Source of the DNA: Rhabditoides inermis
Taxonomy: Eukaryota; Nematoda; Chromadorea; Rhabditida; Rhabditidae
Length of the DNA stretch: 64,000 nt
Direction of reading: 5' to 3'
NCBI GenBank assembly: GCA_963966185.1
Contig: CAWZYM010000360.1
Coordinates: 114,501 to 178,500, forward strand
In this document: positions 45,004 to 57,279 of the stretch, one piece after another
Numbering within the stretch: position 1 is the first letter of the stretch
How the letters are laid out: every line of letters starts with the position of its first letter
The notes under the pieces: model-generated
Told to the model about the DNA's origin: nothing
Database searches by the model: none
What the model saw: the letters and a program-made list of their open reading frames with translations, nothing else
Made by a program: the position numbers and the translations under genes

Positions 45004-45759
45004 AACAGGAAAAAAAATGAACTGATTAATAATACAGCTGGAAGAAAATTCATGTGGGAATGGAATCATGAGCATCTGAACACAACATATTTATCACTCA
45101 GGAAACAAGCCCGTGGTTTCGCGAAGCAACCGTTCATCCGAAAAAGGAAGATCATGTGGCAGAACATGAAGAAGACAACTGCCTGGCATCCCCTGTGCAG
45201 CATCGATACATCCCGCCCCTCTCACCACACCACCCACCGCTTATCCACGATACGCTACAGTAACCCGACACATACCTTCCTATAATCTATCTGTAGACCG
45301 CCCTCGCTACCCAAGTCCCGATCCAGTTTCGAGCAGGATTGTTCCAGTCAGGCGCCGTATGCCACACAAAACAAGTGAGGGTAAATCATATGTACAATAC
45401 ATCTTCAAATAAAACAACAGACGCATTTTCACAGAGTGGGACGACGACTGGGAGATGTGCAGCAGCGACTTACGCTGTAATCAGGAGTTGCTCTGAGAAA
45501 CACGTCTGGTCGAAGACAAACTCACCTCGGAGGAGCTGGACTGCCTGCTGGACGAGGGTAGATCGCTCTGCGACTCACAGCGGATGACGAGAGCGATATC
45601 GAAGGGGTGATCTACCGTCAGAGAGGTCCCGATCTGGTGGACAAGTGCGACGTGAGTGACGGAGAAGTCGACAAGCAGAAAGAGGAGCAGCAGCAGGAGC
45701 AGCACGCCTCATGCAGCTGTAAAGGTGAGATCACATACCCTTACAGTAATCAACCCATG
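45004..45759. other. Decayed coding-like stretch of module B3
   Basis: Carries the longer WEWNH frame (MWEWNHEHLNTTYLSL, then ARGFAKQPFIRKRK, to a stop near 45285), followed by EWDDDWEMCSS and LDCLLDEG pieces. Unrecognised family. Confidence 0.4.
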
Positions 45760-45763
45760 TTAA

Positions 45764-46230
45764 AGGAACGTACCACTCTAAGTTTCGTGTGTAAACTACG
45801 ACTACCACGTGAAAGAACGTGAAAATAAAATCACTTTTCATCAATAAACTATATGCTAAAATGAGGATAAGGTGTAGAAAACGCCTCGCGAAGTTGTGTA
45901 TTTCGTAGTGAGAAATACCGAAAAATGCCGTAAATGCACAACGCACACTTCTAAAACCAAAAATGTGTATGCTCATATGACTATCAATGATAATCATATG
46001 TATGATAATCATACACAATGACATATGTAACAATCCATTAAATAGTGTGCTTTATGCGTACGGAATGTTCTACGGCACATTTAGGTATTTCTCACAACGA
46101 AATACACAACTTCGCGAGGCGTTTTCTACACATTATCTTCATTTTCAGCATATAATTGATTTATGACAAGTGATTGTATTTTCACGTAGCAGTCGTAGTT
46201 TACACACGAAATTTAGAGTGGTACGTTCCT
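45764..46230. mobile_element. 467-bp TTAA-flanked MITE with long inverted arms
   Basis: TTAA at 45760-45763 and 46231-46234. It starts AGGAACGTACCACTCTAA and ends with its complement; the arms continue inverted (AACGCCTCGCGAAGTTGTGT left, its complement right). No ORF. TTAA target use suggests piggyBac-like mobilisation; inferred. One end of the same family is at 346-394. Confidence 0.8.
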
Positions 46231-46263
46231 TTAACCAGCTCCCACGGCTACTGGCAAGAGAGT

Positions 46264-46315
46264 GAGCTACTGAGTGAGGAGGAAGTGCTCAACTCCCTCC
46301 TCACTCAGTAGCCCG
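46264..46315. other. Perfect 17-bp stem hairpin
   Basis: GCTACTGAGTGAGGAGG and CCTCCTCACTCAGTAGC are separated by a 13-base loop. It could be a small RNA precursor, a short palindromic insertion or a chance structure. No second copy is seen in the window. Confidence 0.5.
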
Positions 46316-46356
46316 GTTCTAAGATACTATACATCAATGAAAACAACTGTCTCATG

Positions 46357-46566
46357 CCACGGCCCGGATAGTTGCACAGTCGGCAGCGGCGCGGGCGCAG
46401 ACCGCTCCGCAAGCACGCGACGCGTCGCCTCTTCGCGAATCACCAGCAAGAGAAAGAGCGCGTTAACTTCTCGACTGAAATCGCTACGCGCCCATTCACT
46501 CGCGACGCAGCCTGCGCCCGCGCCGCTCTCTCTGTGGGGCGCGATGTGCAACTATCCGGGCCGTGC
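46357..46566. mobile_element. GC-rich palindromic element
   Basis: ACGGCCCGGATAGTTGCACA on the left is repeated inverted at the right (TGTGCAACTATCCGGGCCGT), with further inverted GC-rich matches inside (GCGGCGCGGGCGCAG against CTGCGCCCGCGCCGC). Probably a MITE; the target duplication is not clear. Confidence 0.6.
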
Positions 46567-46620
46567 ATGCACGCTCACCGGCGCGACAAAGGGCGTCCCT
46601 CCACTGTGCCCTTCCATCAA

Positions 46621-46848
46621 ATGGAGGGCGATCAGGAGAAGACTGCCCGGTGAGACAGGCCCGGCCTGAAATGAGTGAAACGTATCAATCAAGAACATTA
46701 TTGCGGTTTCAGGCAGTGGGCTCGCGACAGTTGGCAGCTCGTCAAGGACTCGCTAGGGATTGCCGACGACCACGACACAGGAAGCTCGACAGCGGTTCGT
46801 GTTGCTACTCGAGGAGAAGAACGACACTGCCAAGACAGGGCGTCCTGA
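46621..46848 (+). CDS. Possible two-exon small protein, unrecognised
   Basis: Exons 46621-46649 and 46713-46848, joined GTGAGA...GGTTTCAG, reading MEGDQEKTARQWARDSWQLV, then KDSLGIADDHD and on to TGA. Based only on splice signals and an open frame; other frames in exon 2 are also open. Single copy. Low confidence. Confidence 0.25.
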
Positions 46849-47196
46849 CCACACTCGGCACAGTCAAACCTCTCACACCAGGCAAGTATCGCCAGCTTGT
46901 ATCAATCCCATTCACCCACAAACAACAACCAACTCAAAACATAAACTGAATGTAGCTTTGCAGATGATCAGGTGCGATTGTTCGCCGAAGTCGCGCGCTC
47001 ACCGACCGCACAGCCGACACACACAGAAAGAAAGTGGCTGAAGATGAAAGGAAAGAAGATATTCGTTTCAATGTGCGCGTGCCGTTCACGCACGGGATCG
47101 GATTGTCGTTCTCATCTGAAGAGAGGGATGAGAGAGGGGGGAGGGAGGGAGAGATAAAGAGGCGAGAGAGAGAGAGAGAGAGGGAGAGATAAAGAG

Positions 47197-47244
<48 letters not shown>

Positions 47245-47750
47245 TAAAGAGGCGAGAGAGAGAGAGAGAGGGGGGGGGAGGGAGAGAGACGGGGGAGGGA
47301 GGGAGTGACCCACCAAGAAGACGTGCCTCAACTGGGCAGTTGGCGAGAGCAGCCGGGAGAGCGAGAAGGAGGAGGAGAGCGAGCATCGTCGATCGGTGTG
47401 GTCCATGTTCTTCCTTTTAAAGGAGCAGCTACCGCGGACCTTTCCTCTAAACATGCAAGCTGTCCAAACCGCATTTTTTTCCGCTCCACGCATAGTTTTG
47501 CTAGCTTGAGCTCCGATCAAAACAACAATCGAAATATTGGAATTGTGAGTCTGAGCTTGATCCTTGCCTGGGAGACAAGGAGACAAGGATCGATCTGCTC
47601 TTGAGCCGTGTTGAAACCCTTTTTTTATCTCTTGCTATGTTCACCTCGAGAGACATAGGAGTGGTTAGAGAAAGCAAGCACTTGTTAGAATATTGTTAAT
47701 CGATTATCGGATTCTTCGTATTGAGATCTGATCTCCTTAAAGTAACCGCC
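46849..47750. other. Intergenic with GA-rich minisatellite
   Basis: Bases 47130-47300 are GA-rich with a repeated motif (GAGATAAAGAGGCGAGAGAG, three times). No gene is supported in the rest. Confidence 0.55.
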
Positions 47751-47759
47751 ATGTTTCAG

Positions 47760-47942
47760 ATGAAGGTTGGCGTTTTGGTCGTTTGGATTCTGCTGTCACT
47801 CTGGATGATGTACGATTCTTCACGTAGAGGTATGTAGTTTGAATGGTTTGGAATGCGTATTCACATGACAGTCAGGTTTGTGCACCTGCATACCGGCATC
47901 GACGATCTGTTTGTCATATCGGCCACAGTCTACAAAACGCCC
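47760..47942 (+). CDS. Membrane-anchored protein, first exons only (possible glycosyltransferase 92-like)
   Basis: Exons 47760-47829 (MKVGVLVVWILLSLWMMYDS, a signal anchor) and 47872-47942 (VRFVHLHTGIDDLFVISATV, then YKTP). The ATG follows TTTCAG. The short anchor followed by FVISATVYKTP recalls the start of nematode GT92/DUF23 enzymes, but the match is too short to be sure. Sequence after the GTGAGT donor shows no continuation before block A3 begins, so the gene is probably truncated. Confidence 0.35.
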
Positions 47943-48452
47943 GTGAGTTGTCATATCCTACCAGCTTTATTACAACCAGTACGATTTGTTGGTTTTTGTA
48001 CCATACACGCGCTGGAAATTAGAAATTTTATGAAAGAACGGAACTTCCACAGCTCACGCTCACCAACACTGATAACAATTGATGTTATTGTACCTTTTTG
48101 CAGTCTTAGTTCAAGTATCATAAAAAAAAACAGGCTTAACTCAAGTAGCAGCTACTGAAAAGCTAGTAGGGACTGCCAATGAATTCTAAAGTTGTGTTAC
48201 ATATTCACTTCTCATTGGTAACGTGGCGTTTTTTCGACTATCCGGGTGTACCGATCTGTCTTATCTAATCTGTGAAAGATGTCGACCGCAAGTTTGAGGT
48301 AATTTCAAAGTTTCGCTCATCTTAAGATGTGGTGAATTCAAATTTTGGAACGCTCTGCCTATGGCATGGCGGAGCATCTTTGGCGGGCGGCCTCATTCAA
48401 AACCTACATTGGTTATAGTAGTTTCATATTCTTTCATTTGCGCGTTTTTCAG

Positions 48453-51400
48453 ATGAATTTACGTGAAAAGTTTGAGTATCAATGGATCTTCAAAGAGCGA
48501 GAAACTAACTTCTACAAGGAAGGTTTTCTCCACATGAACGAACTGAGAAAGTAGGTTTCGAATTAATTTCAAAAAAATTTCGTTTTCAGGAAACGAGAAC
48601 ACTGCGACATCATTCTTGTTGCCGTTGGAGGAAATGGAGATCAACGAGTTGAGGTTGCTTTTTACTTGTTTGTTTAGTTTTGTAATGAATATTAAGATCT
48701 TTGCCCACAAATTCGTTCTCGCCGTATCGTCTCCTTACTTCACTCCCTTGTTCGGAAGTGGAATGATGGAGTCGAATGCAGAGAAAATCGAAATCAAGAT
48801 TGATCCGGAGACACTGGAAACATTTGTCAACTTTATGTACACTGCTCAGTTGACAATCGGTAACTGTTTACTAGCGAGAATTTGATGAACTGTGTTTCAG
48901 ACGAGGACAAGGTGCAAGAAATGATCGAAGCTGCTAACTACTTCCAATTCGATGACCTCGCGAAACAGTGTGGAGAGTGAGTTTTGTTTAAATGTATTAT
49001 ATTTCATCTTCCATGGAACCAAAATTATTTCAGTTATCTGATTGGATCGGTGGATACTGATTGCTGTCTGCAACTACGCGAGTTTGCACTTCGGTACAAT
49101 CTCGCGAATCCCGAAAAAGCCGCTCTGGATCACGTCATCGGAAATTTCAGGTACGTACATTAATAGGCTACTTTCGAAAATCTTTTCTTTTACAGTCAAA
49201 TATTCACTACCGACTTTACAAAAATGTCGGAAGAAACGCTCACACTCGCCATTTCGTGTATGTTTCGCGCTTGGCTGAACAATCTATAAGCAAACATTAC
49301 AGCGGATAAACTTCGGGTTTTTAATGAAGAAGTCGTCTTCCAGAAAACCATAGCTTGGGTGCGCGCAGAAGAAAGAAGAAAAGAAGTTCTGCCAAGGTGA
49401 ATGACTATCATTTTATGCGTTCTCAATATCAAGTTCAGGCTGCTCAAACACATCCGCTTCTCTCACATGAAACCTGACTACATACTGGAAACAGTCGCAG
49501 AGGACCCAACTATTGATGCTGATTCGCAATGCAGGAAGATTATACGAGATGTGATAGTAAGCGTAAACCGGATTAACGGTCTGAAAAAAACATTTTTTTT
49601 AAGAAACTGATTGTCAAACACACCGACTCTTTTAAAAACGATAACAAAAAACGCCTTCACTATCATGCTTCTGCCTGTTATTCCTTCCCTGTGAGCGGCT
49701 CACAATGGTTGCCCGCGCCATCTCTCAACGAAAACATGTGAGTTACTCAACTGACACGGGCAGCTTGCGCACTCGTCTTGGCGGATTCTTATGAAAACTT
49801 GGTCATATACACAGTTTTTCATGTTGATTCCGAATATGAACATAACTTTTCCTAAATGATTGTTTGAAACCAATTTGGACAGCCACCGAATAGACTACCC
49901 ACGAAAATGACCTATCGACAACAGCAGCTTTGCCGAATGGATAGTGAGTTGGAAAGTTGAAAATGACAGTCAAAATGACAGGTGCGGTATCGATGCAATG
50001 CCGCTATGCAAAACTTTTTGCCGGTTCTTTTTGGCGGCGTAAGTCGCCCTGTCGTCTCTCGATAATTATGCAAATCTGAAATTGGTTATCTGGAAAGCTG
50101 GCTAGCGCTGATTGGTGCACGTAATGAGCGAACAGTGATGTAGAGAGTGTTGTCGTCCTTCTTTTCACTCGCAATGCCAGCGATGTCTCCGTCGGCAGGG
50201 CTGGTTTGTTCCGTCGGCAGAGTTCCGCCGGCAGGGCAGGGCAGGGAGGGAAAGTTGTTATTATTCCATCTCGCAAAAAGTTTTGCCGCATAGCGGCTAT
50301 GCATCGATACCGCACCTGTCATTTTGACTGTCATTTTCAATTTTCTAACTCACGCTGCTGTTGTTGGCAGGTCATTTTCATGGGTAGTCTATTCGGTGGC
50401 TGTCCAAATTGGTTTCAAACAACCATTTAAGAAAAGTTATGCTCATATTCGGAATCAGCATGAAAAACTGTGTATATGACCATGTTTTCATAACAATCCG
50501 CCAAGACAAGTGCGCAAGCTGCCCGTGTGAACATGATTTCAGTAATCACAAGTACACAAATTTTCAGAAAATGGCACGCGGCAGCCGTTGTTTACAAGAA
50601 GATCTTCTGTATTGGCGGAAATAATGGAACGGAAGACTTGAAAACAGTACAGTTCCTCGATCCGATTACCGGTAATCTTTGATTTTTATTCAATGTGCAT
50701 TTCGTTTTCAGGAAAATGGCAGTTTGTTTGCTCTCTACCTGTTGCTCTAGGCGGACAGGGATTGACGTCAGTTGGAGATTCTCTGTATGCTGTCGGTGGA
50801 ACCGCAAACGGAATGCCGACGAAGTGAGTAATTGTTAAATTGTTTTTGCTTAATGTGTATCGAAACGAAACAACAATACCAAGAGTCGTGCATGTCTACG
50901 ATGTCAATACTGATACGTGGAGAAAGGGAGCATCGACGCTTGAGGACAGGTATATTGTTATTGTTATCATCAAATACCACTTTTCAAATGTCCAGGTGGG
51001 AATCAGTAGCGTCCTGGAATGACGTCCTTTACGCGGCGGGTGCAGCGGATCACAACGAAAAAAACGCGACTGCAGAAATGTGGGACCCGCGCACTGGTTA
51101 GTTTTACAAAATAAAATAAAATACATATTTTCTAAACGTTTCTCATACCAGATGCCTGGCAGCAGCTGCCTCCGATGCTGACTGAGAGATGTCGACCGCA
51201 ACTAGTTGCAGTGAATGGGAAAATATTTGCCATTGGAGACAATATCGGAGACGTGAACACGGTGAGGTCTGATTCATTTCAACAATACTTATGATACTTC
51301 GCAGATGGAATTCTTTGACATTCGAGCTGGCAAATGGTGTTCACACGAGGCTCTTCTTCCTGAAGAATCACTGTGAGCAGTTAACACATGTACTTGAATG

Positions 51401-51573
51401 ATGTAACTTTTTAAAGGGGTTACCGAGTGACAGTGTGCAATGATGACATTGTTTTGAGTAATGGAAAGAAGAAAGGAAGATGGGAGTTCATCAACCAACT
51501 GAAAGTGAGTGTAAATTGTGACACTGAAGATATCCAAAACTCATCAAGATCCTACGCAACGATTCCTGGATAG
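48453..51573 (+). CDS. BTB-BACK-kelch protein, copy A3 (apparently intact)
   Basis: Starts MNLREKFEYQWIFKERETNF; stop TAG 51571-51573. The N-terminal exons differ from A1/A2 by several conservative changes (EHCDIILVAVGGNGDQRVE, FAHKFVLAVSSPYFTPLFGS), while the kelch exons are almost identical. All donors seen are GT, including the one after NFR (49150). The exon 9 acceptor is the weak AAG form of A2. MITE in intron 9. Likely cullin-3 adaptor by family. The leader upstream keeps only its ends, so regulation may differ from A1/A2. Confidence 0.8.
49755..50527. mobile_element. MITE in kelch intron, A3 copy
   Basis: Same position, termini and TGA flanks as in A1 and A2; two bases longer in the GTCGGCAG-rich centre. 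Confidence 0.85.
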
Positions 51574-52795
51574 ACGGTCCAGATGTTCTCGGAAACCGTT
51601 GCAGCCATGCACTCTGTGCACTCGATGGGGTGCGTTGAAGACGTACTCTGATCGTTGCATTATTGACTATTGCAGACACTGTTCTCCCTGGGAGGCGTGT
51701 GTGGGATAAACGAGATTACGGACACGGTGCACTGCATCGCACTCAATATCGACAAGTTTTGAACCAAAGTCTTTGTATTTATGTACTGAACACGTGTATA
51801 TTGAACACGTGTATATTTGCTCCTAAATTCTACTACAAATGAATACATTTCATATTTTGATAATATTTGTTTTATGCATGTTTGTTTATATTTGTGAATT
51901 GCTTTCGCGGCGCGTCACGTTTACTATTTCCAACCAAGCTGCAAAAGGGTTCGCGTAATCCTAATCTTAATATATAGAAAACGGCCTGTCCGTCCGTCCG
52001 TCCATCCGTCCGTCAGAAAAAAAGAAGAACTTGTTTACTTTGAAATTATCGCGCCTCGAAAAAACTATTCAGAATTCATGCGCTCAGAACAGATACCAGC
52101 TGGCACCAAGTGTGATGGGAGAAGGAGAACTGACAGAAGGTAAGCGCGCGCCGGCGACGAGCGATCGAATGCATCCGATACTCTTCCTCTGCCTCGCATC
52201 GATAACAGAAAGACGGTATATTGAATGAAGAAGAACGGATAGAAAATGACTTCAATTACCAAACACTAAACAAAAGAAGTATCAACTAACAGGTTGAAAT
52301 TATCAAAAGTAACATTAAGGTGAGATTATATCTCATATAAATGATATGCCTTCCCTCCCAAGTTATCACTTATGGGAGAGGTTGGCTCCTCCAAGGGTAA
52401 AGAAAGAATGATAGATCTAACGAGTTCTTAGAGGTAATCCCGTTCTTGTTCATTCTGTAGGCAACGTGTCGTTTTTCGACTATCCAGGTCTGCCGATTTG
52501 TATATCTAATCTGTGTCTCCTTTATGAATTTTATATTGAAAATATTGAGAAATATGGCGCCTGCTTATCAGTTTGGTTTATAATGTCCCCATGACTGTAT
52601 ACACAGCACACAGCCTTCATATCAAAATCTACATTGGTGATAGTAGTTTCATATTGGCCCGAAAAGCACTATGCCTCGCAGTGCTTTTTGGCCTACAGTT
52701 TTTTTCGCCTCGGTTTCATTTTCCAATTCGATGGTGATCGACATTCGTTGTCCAGCAACCCTGATCTTGTCCAATTAATCTATTTGTTGCAGAGC

Positions 52796-53309
52796 ATGGC
52801 CGTTTGCTATTGCGGAGGCGATGGCAACTGTACTGGAGTTTGCAAGATGCGCAATGTCATCTACTGCCTCACGTAGGCTTTCTAGTAGTGTTGTTTTTCA
52901 TTCATGGATAACCTCACCCCAGCTGTTGATGTATGGCGTATCGGCCGTGGATCAATCGGAAATCTTATTCTAGATAGGAGTTTCGAAATATGGGGATAGA
53001 GTCGAGCTTACTTAGCGCACAACTTTGCCCTTGATTGCCTGTGGTGTTCTAGCACTTTACACTCACCTATGTCCAAACTCTGTTTTCGCTCTCTCACTCT
53101 CACAAACCGCAATACAGTAACAGCTGAAGTGACAAGTTGCGACTATACTAATGATTTCCATTTTAAGGTGCTTACAATGTGGCGCCAAGTACGTCGGGAA
53201 GACGAAACAAGAGTTACGGGTCCGCATTTCTCAGCATCGTCGATCACGGCAGAAGAAAGACGGCAAGTCGGCAATTTCTCTGCATCAGGTGAGGGCGAGG
53301 TTTGAGTGA
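52796..53309 (+). CDS. Short Cys-knuckle + GIY-YIG protein, copy B4
   Basis: Exons 52796-52872 and 53168-53309; 72 residues with GL to GV in the knuckle and CIQCG to CLQCG. Catalytic-core positions VIY, YVG and the helix Arg are kept; the stop again comes before the expected Glu. Confidence 0.58.
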
Positions 53310-53895
53310 GGTCGTTTCGGACGGGGCGCGATCGGCTTCACAAAATGACGTCATCACTCGCAGTGCACCCTCGGATTCGACGTTGCCCTACTGGAAAAGA
53401 TCGAACGTGGCAGTGCGATGGACCTCGGAATTGCCGAAGGGCGGTGGATTACGGTACTTCAGTTTACCTAGGAGAAGTTAGGCAATGACTACTGTACACC
53501 CTCTTTTCGCGTATGTAAATGAAAGCAATTTTTAACTATATGTTCTTAATGAACTTTGATAGAATGGTAGACTCCACAGTAAAAAAAACTATCGAAGCTG
53601 ATTTCGGTTGCAACAAATCTATTGTACTCAGTTCCAGCTCGCAAGTGCAAATGCACAGGTACATTTTAGACCGTTTTCCCAAGGAAAGATGAAAAAATGT
53701 ACTTATATGTCGTTTGCACTTGTGATCTATACATCATTTTAACCTTATTGTTAACATTCTCTAATATCAGTTTCTTTTTCCCGTTCAAGCGCCTTTACAA
53801 CAGAAAAAAAGCCCTACCGGAGCCATTGATTGTCGCGAATAACCAGAAAACGAAGACTTCCACAATGTTCTAAACTGTTAATACTAATCACGAAA

Positions 53896-54267
53896 ATGGT
53901 GTTATCGAAACACGATTTGGATAAAGAGTTTCAGAAACTGTCACCTTCTCTGAACAGAAGAAATGAGACTGAGGACCAGCTTTTGGCCGATGTGATCGAC
54001 GATCCTTCGATTCTGGATGATGACAACGAGGTTTTCGAGATAAACAGTAAGAATGTGAGTGGACCCGAAATGCTCATCCTGTCATCTGTGCCCCCGTATC
54101 CACCAATCTCCATGCAAGCACGTATATCTTGTGTGACGGAGAGAGAGTATCTCTGTCTGTCGCATCTCACTCTGTGAGGGAGATGCTTATCCGACTCTAG
54201 TATGCTCACCCCTTTGCAGCCAACGGCACGACTGGACATCTACCGTACCGGGTGGACAGGGAATTGA
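53896..54267 (+). CDS. Unrecognised 68-residue acidic protein, copy B4
   Basis: Exons 53896-54054 and 54220-54267. Exon 1 encodes the same residues as B1. Exon 2 ends TGN with a TGA stop instead of TAA. The intronic GA tract has almost gone, showing that the tract is not needed for the gene structure. Confidence 0.6.
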
Positions 54268-54443
54268 AAGCCCGGCGAGCGTCTCGTCGTCTGCCGCTCT
54301 CTCGTCTCTCCACTTTTTTCCCGTCCGTTACGAACATTACCTTTCAATTTTTTGAATTGTTTTAATACTGTTTACGGTAGTTGTAATGTGTTTTCTTTTA
54401 TTTTATGACATAAATAATTGGTTTTATTGCAATTGACTTTGAG

Positions 54444-54560
54444 ATGAGTGCTGACCCGTTAGACCACTCCCACTTCCCGAAACGAGCGAAAACATCTCAG
54501 GAGATGCGAAAAAAGAACGAGGGCAAAACGTTCAGCAACTCGAAGTTGGAGAGGAGTTGA
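54444..54560 (+). CDS. Unrecognised 38-residue basic ORF, copy B4
   Basis: Three codons shorter than the other copies (MSADPLDHSHFPKRAKTSQE), with every loss in frame, and the same ending KLERS. Confidence 0.4.
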   Translation: MSADPLDHSHFPKRAKTSQEMRKKNEGKTFSNSKLERS

Positions 54561-55279
54561 AACAGGAAAAAAACATGAACTGATTAATAATACAGCTGGA
54601 AGAAAATTCATGTGGGAATGGAATCATGAGCATCTGAACACAACATATTTATCACTCGGGAAACAAGCCCGAAAAACGGAATATCATGTGGCAGAACATG
54701 AAGAAGACAACTGCCTGGCATCCCCTGTGCAGCATCGATACATTCCGCCCCTCTCACCACACCACCCACCTACAGTAACCCGACACATACCTACCTATAA
54801 TCTGTAGACCGCTCTCGCTACCCAAGTCCCGATCCAGTTTCGAGCAGGATTGTTCCAATCAGGCGCCGTATGCCACACAAAACAAGTGAGGGTAAATCAT
54901 ATGTACAATACATCTTCAAATAAAACAACAGACGCATTTTCACAGAGTGGGACGACGACTGGGAGATGTGCAGCAGCGACTTACGCTGTAATCAGGAGTT
55001 GCTCTGAGAAACACGTCTGGTCGAAGACAAACTCACCTCGGAGGAGCTGGTCTGCCTGCTGGACGAGGGTAGATCGCTCTGCGACTCACAGCGGATGACG
55101 AGAGCGATATCGAAGGGGTGATCTACTGTCAGAGAGGTCCCGATCTGGTGGACAAGTTCGACGTGAGTGACGGAGAAGTCGAAGAGCAGCAAGCGGGGCG
55201 GCAGCAGAAGCAGCACGCCTCGGGCTGCTGTAAAGGCGAGATTACATACCCTCACAGTAATCAACCCATGTTAAAGGAA
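54561..55279. other. Decayed coding-like stretch of module B4
   Basis: Has the short (shifted) form of the WEWNH frame, like B1, then the EWDDDWEMCSS and LVCLLDEG pieces. No intact gene. Confidence 0.4.
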
Positions 55280-57065
55280 CGTACCACTTCAAGGTACGCA
55301 AAATGATTGAAAGGCACAGTGGCGCTTAGTATTGACTTTGGAACATTGCTTGAGCCATATATACACGGAACAGCGAAAGAACGGCGTTTCCGCGTTACCT
55401 ACACGCTTACCATCATGTGCACGTGCAAAGATTGGTAAGGCGAATTCGAAAAGCCGAAATGCTTATCCAAAAGTTGAGCTCTGTGCGCATCACGTCGATA
55501 TTGTAATGTTTATCGTTATCGACTAGGATAGGTATACACGGGAGCAATAAATAACGAAGATGTAATTGCAACAATGTACAGTACATACATGCTACCGTAA
55601 TATTTGGGTGGATAGATGCTGCTGCCGTGGGAGACAGACCGCAGTAGAGTGACCGCACTTGCACCCCCCGATGCCTACCCCGGCACCGCCCCCAGAGTGG
55701 AGTGGATACCACATAAATTGGTGTAGGGACCCCAATCAATAATTGTGATTTCAAAATTTCCTAACCACATTATCATTATAATCTGACTTTAGTTATGAAG
55801 TTTCGAAATATATATGAATGTTCTATGTTTACTCTATACGCTATACGCGCACCACAATTCCGCGCCAAACGCGCGCACCGGAGCGCGCGCTCTCAACAGG
55901 GCAATGTGACCGAGAGGGCGGCGAGATCAGAGAGAATGATGACGTCATCGACCACATTTACTAATTTTTTGGCTATTAGCACAGTATCTTCAGCCGCAAA
56001 CAAAGTATGCCTGAAATCAGCTAACCGAATGCTATCTAACTGCATAGGTTGAAACCCTGAAGATACAGTGCTTTGCAAATTTGCATATTAGAACATTAGA
56101 ACACAGGATTCCGCTTGGGTCACACAAATGTTCATTGGGGTCTCTAAAATTGGTGTTGTGGTAACGCTCACGTTTCACGGACCAATATACGCTGGTTCGA
56201 TTGCCGCTACGTGCAATCAGTTTTGCCAAGTTTTCAGTAGTGAGTTTCGATCAACGTTGGCCTTCAGTAGTGAGTTCTCAGTAGTGAGTTTCGATCAACG
56301 TTTAAGAAAAACATGCGAAAAGTTTTCAGCTGAAAAGATCAGCTGTTCTCCCTACAACTTTTTACAATTTTGCGACCTACGTATTATACAATTATACTAT
56401 TTCACTATTTCATTATACAATTATACTATTCCACTTCAAGGTACGCAAAATGATTGAAAGGCACAGTGGCGCTTAGTATTGACTTTGGAACATTGCTTGA
56501 GCCATATATACACGGAACAGCGAAAAAACGGCGTTTCCGCGTTACCTACACGCTTACCATCATGTGCACGTGCAAAGATTGGTAAGACGAATTCGAACTT
56601 CGCGCCGAAATGCTTATCCAAAAGTTGAGCTCTGTGCGCATGTCGACATTGTAATGTTTATCGTAATCGACTAGGATAGGTATACACGGGAGCAATAAAT
56701 AACGAAGATGTAATTGCAACAATGTACTACCGTAATATTTGGGTGGATAGATGCTGCTGCCGTGGGAGACAGACCGCAGTAGAGTGACCGCATTTGCGCC
56801 CCCGATGCCTACCCCGGCACCGCCCCCAGAGTGGAGTGGCTACCACATAAATTGGTGTTGTGGTAACGCTCACGTTTCACGGACCAAGATACGCTGGTTC
56901 GATTGCCGCTACGTGCAATCAGTTTTGCCAAGTTCTCAGTAGTGAGTTTCGATCAACGTTGGCCCCTGTGCCTTTAAGAAAAACATGCGAAAAGTTTTCA
57001 GCTGAAAAGATCAGCTATTTTCCCTACAACTTTTTACAATTTTGCGACCTACGTATTATACATAC
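55280..57065 (+). repeat. Internal tandem duplication within B4
   Basis: Bases 55285-55720 recur at 56430-56858, and 56147-56400 recur at 56850-57065. Both start AAGGTACGCAAAATGATTGA. The first copy carries the insertion at 55724-56146, the second does not. Confidence 0.8.
55724..56146. mobile_element. 423-bp element with 9-bp target duplication (hAT- or Mutator-like)
   Basis: Ends TAGGGACCCCAAT and, inverted, TAGAGACCCCAAT. Flanked by AAATTGGTG at 55715-55723 and 56147-56155. The empty site ATAAATTGGTGTTGTGG is seen at 8175, 22560 and 56848. There is no transposase, so it is non-autonomous. An 8-bp duplication would mean hAT, 9-bp Mutator; the ends allow both. Confidence 0.75.
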
Positions 57066-57279
57066 TATTTCCCAGGGTTTGTCCGGTGCATTTGTGAATA
57101 TGAACATTTCGTAAACCCGGTTTTCTTTTTCAGACTCAGTTGGCTTTCATTGACGGAAGTAGTTGAGCATGCGCATACTATATTTGGAATGCTCAATTTC
57201 ATAGCTGCCGCAGCCATCTTCTTGTATGTCTATCAATATTCGAAACGCGAGAGAGAGAGATAGAGAGAGAGAGAGAGCC

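Larger units (their letters stand above)
42302..45760 (+). repeat. Segmental duplication block B, copy 3
   Basis: Follows A2 directly, as B1 follows A1. More diverged than B1/B2 and cut off at 45760 by a TTAA MITE, so the GA tract and tail are missing. Confidence 0.92.
48180..52319 (+). repeat. Segmental duplication block A, copy 3
   Basis: Matches A1/A2 from the kelch first exon onward; the leader is partly replaced (48270-48400). The first exons are the most diverged of the three copies. Confidence 0.93.
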
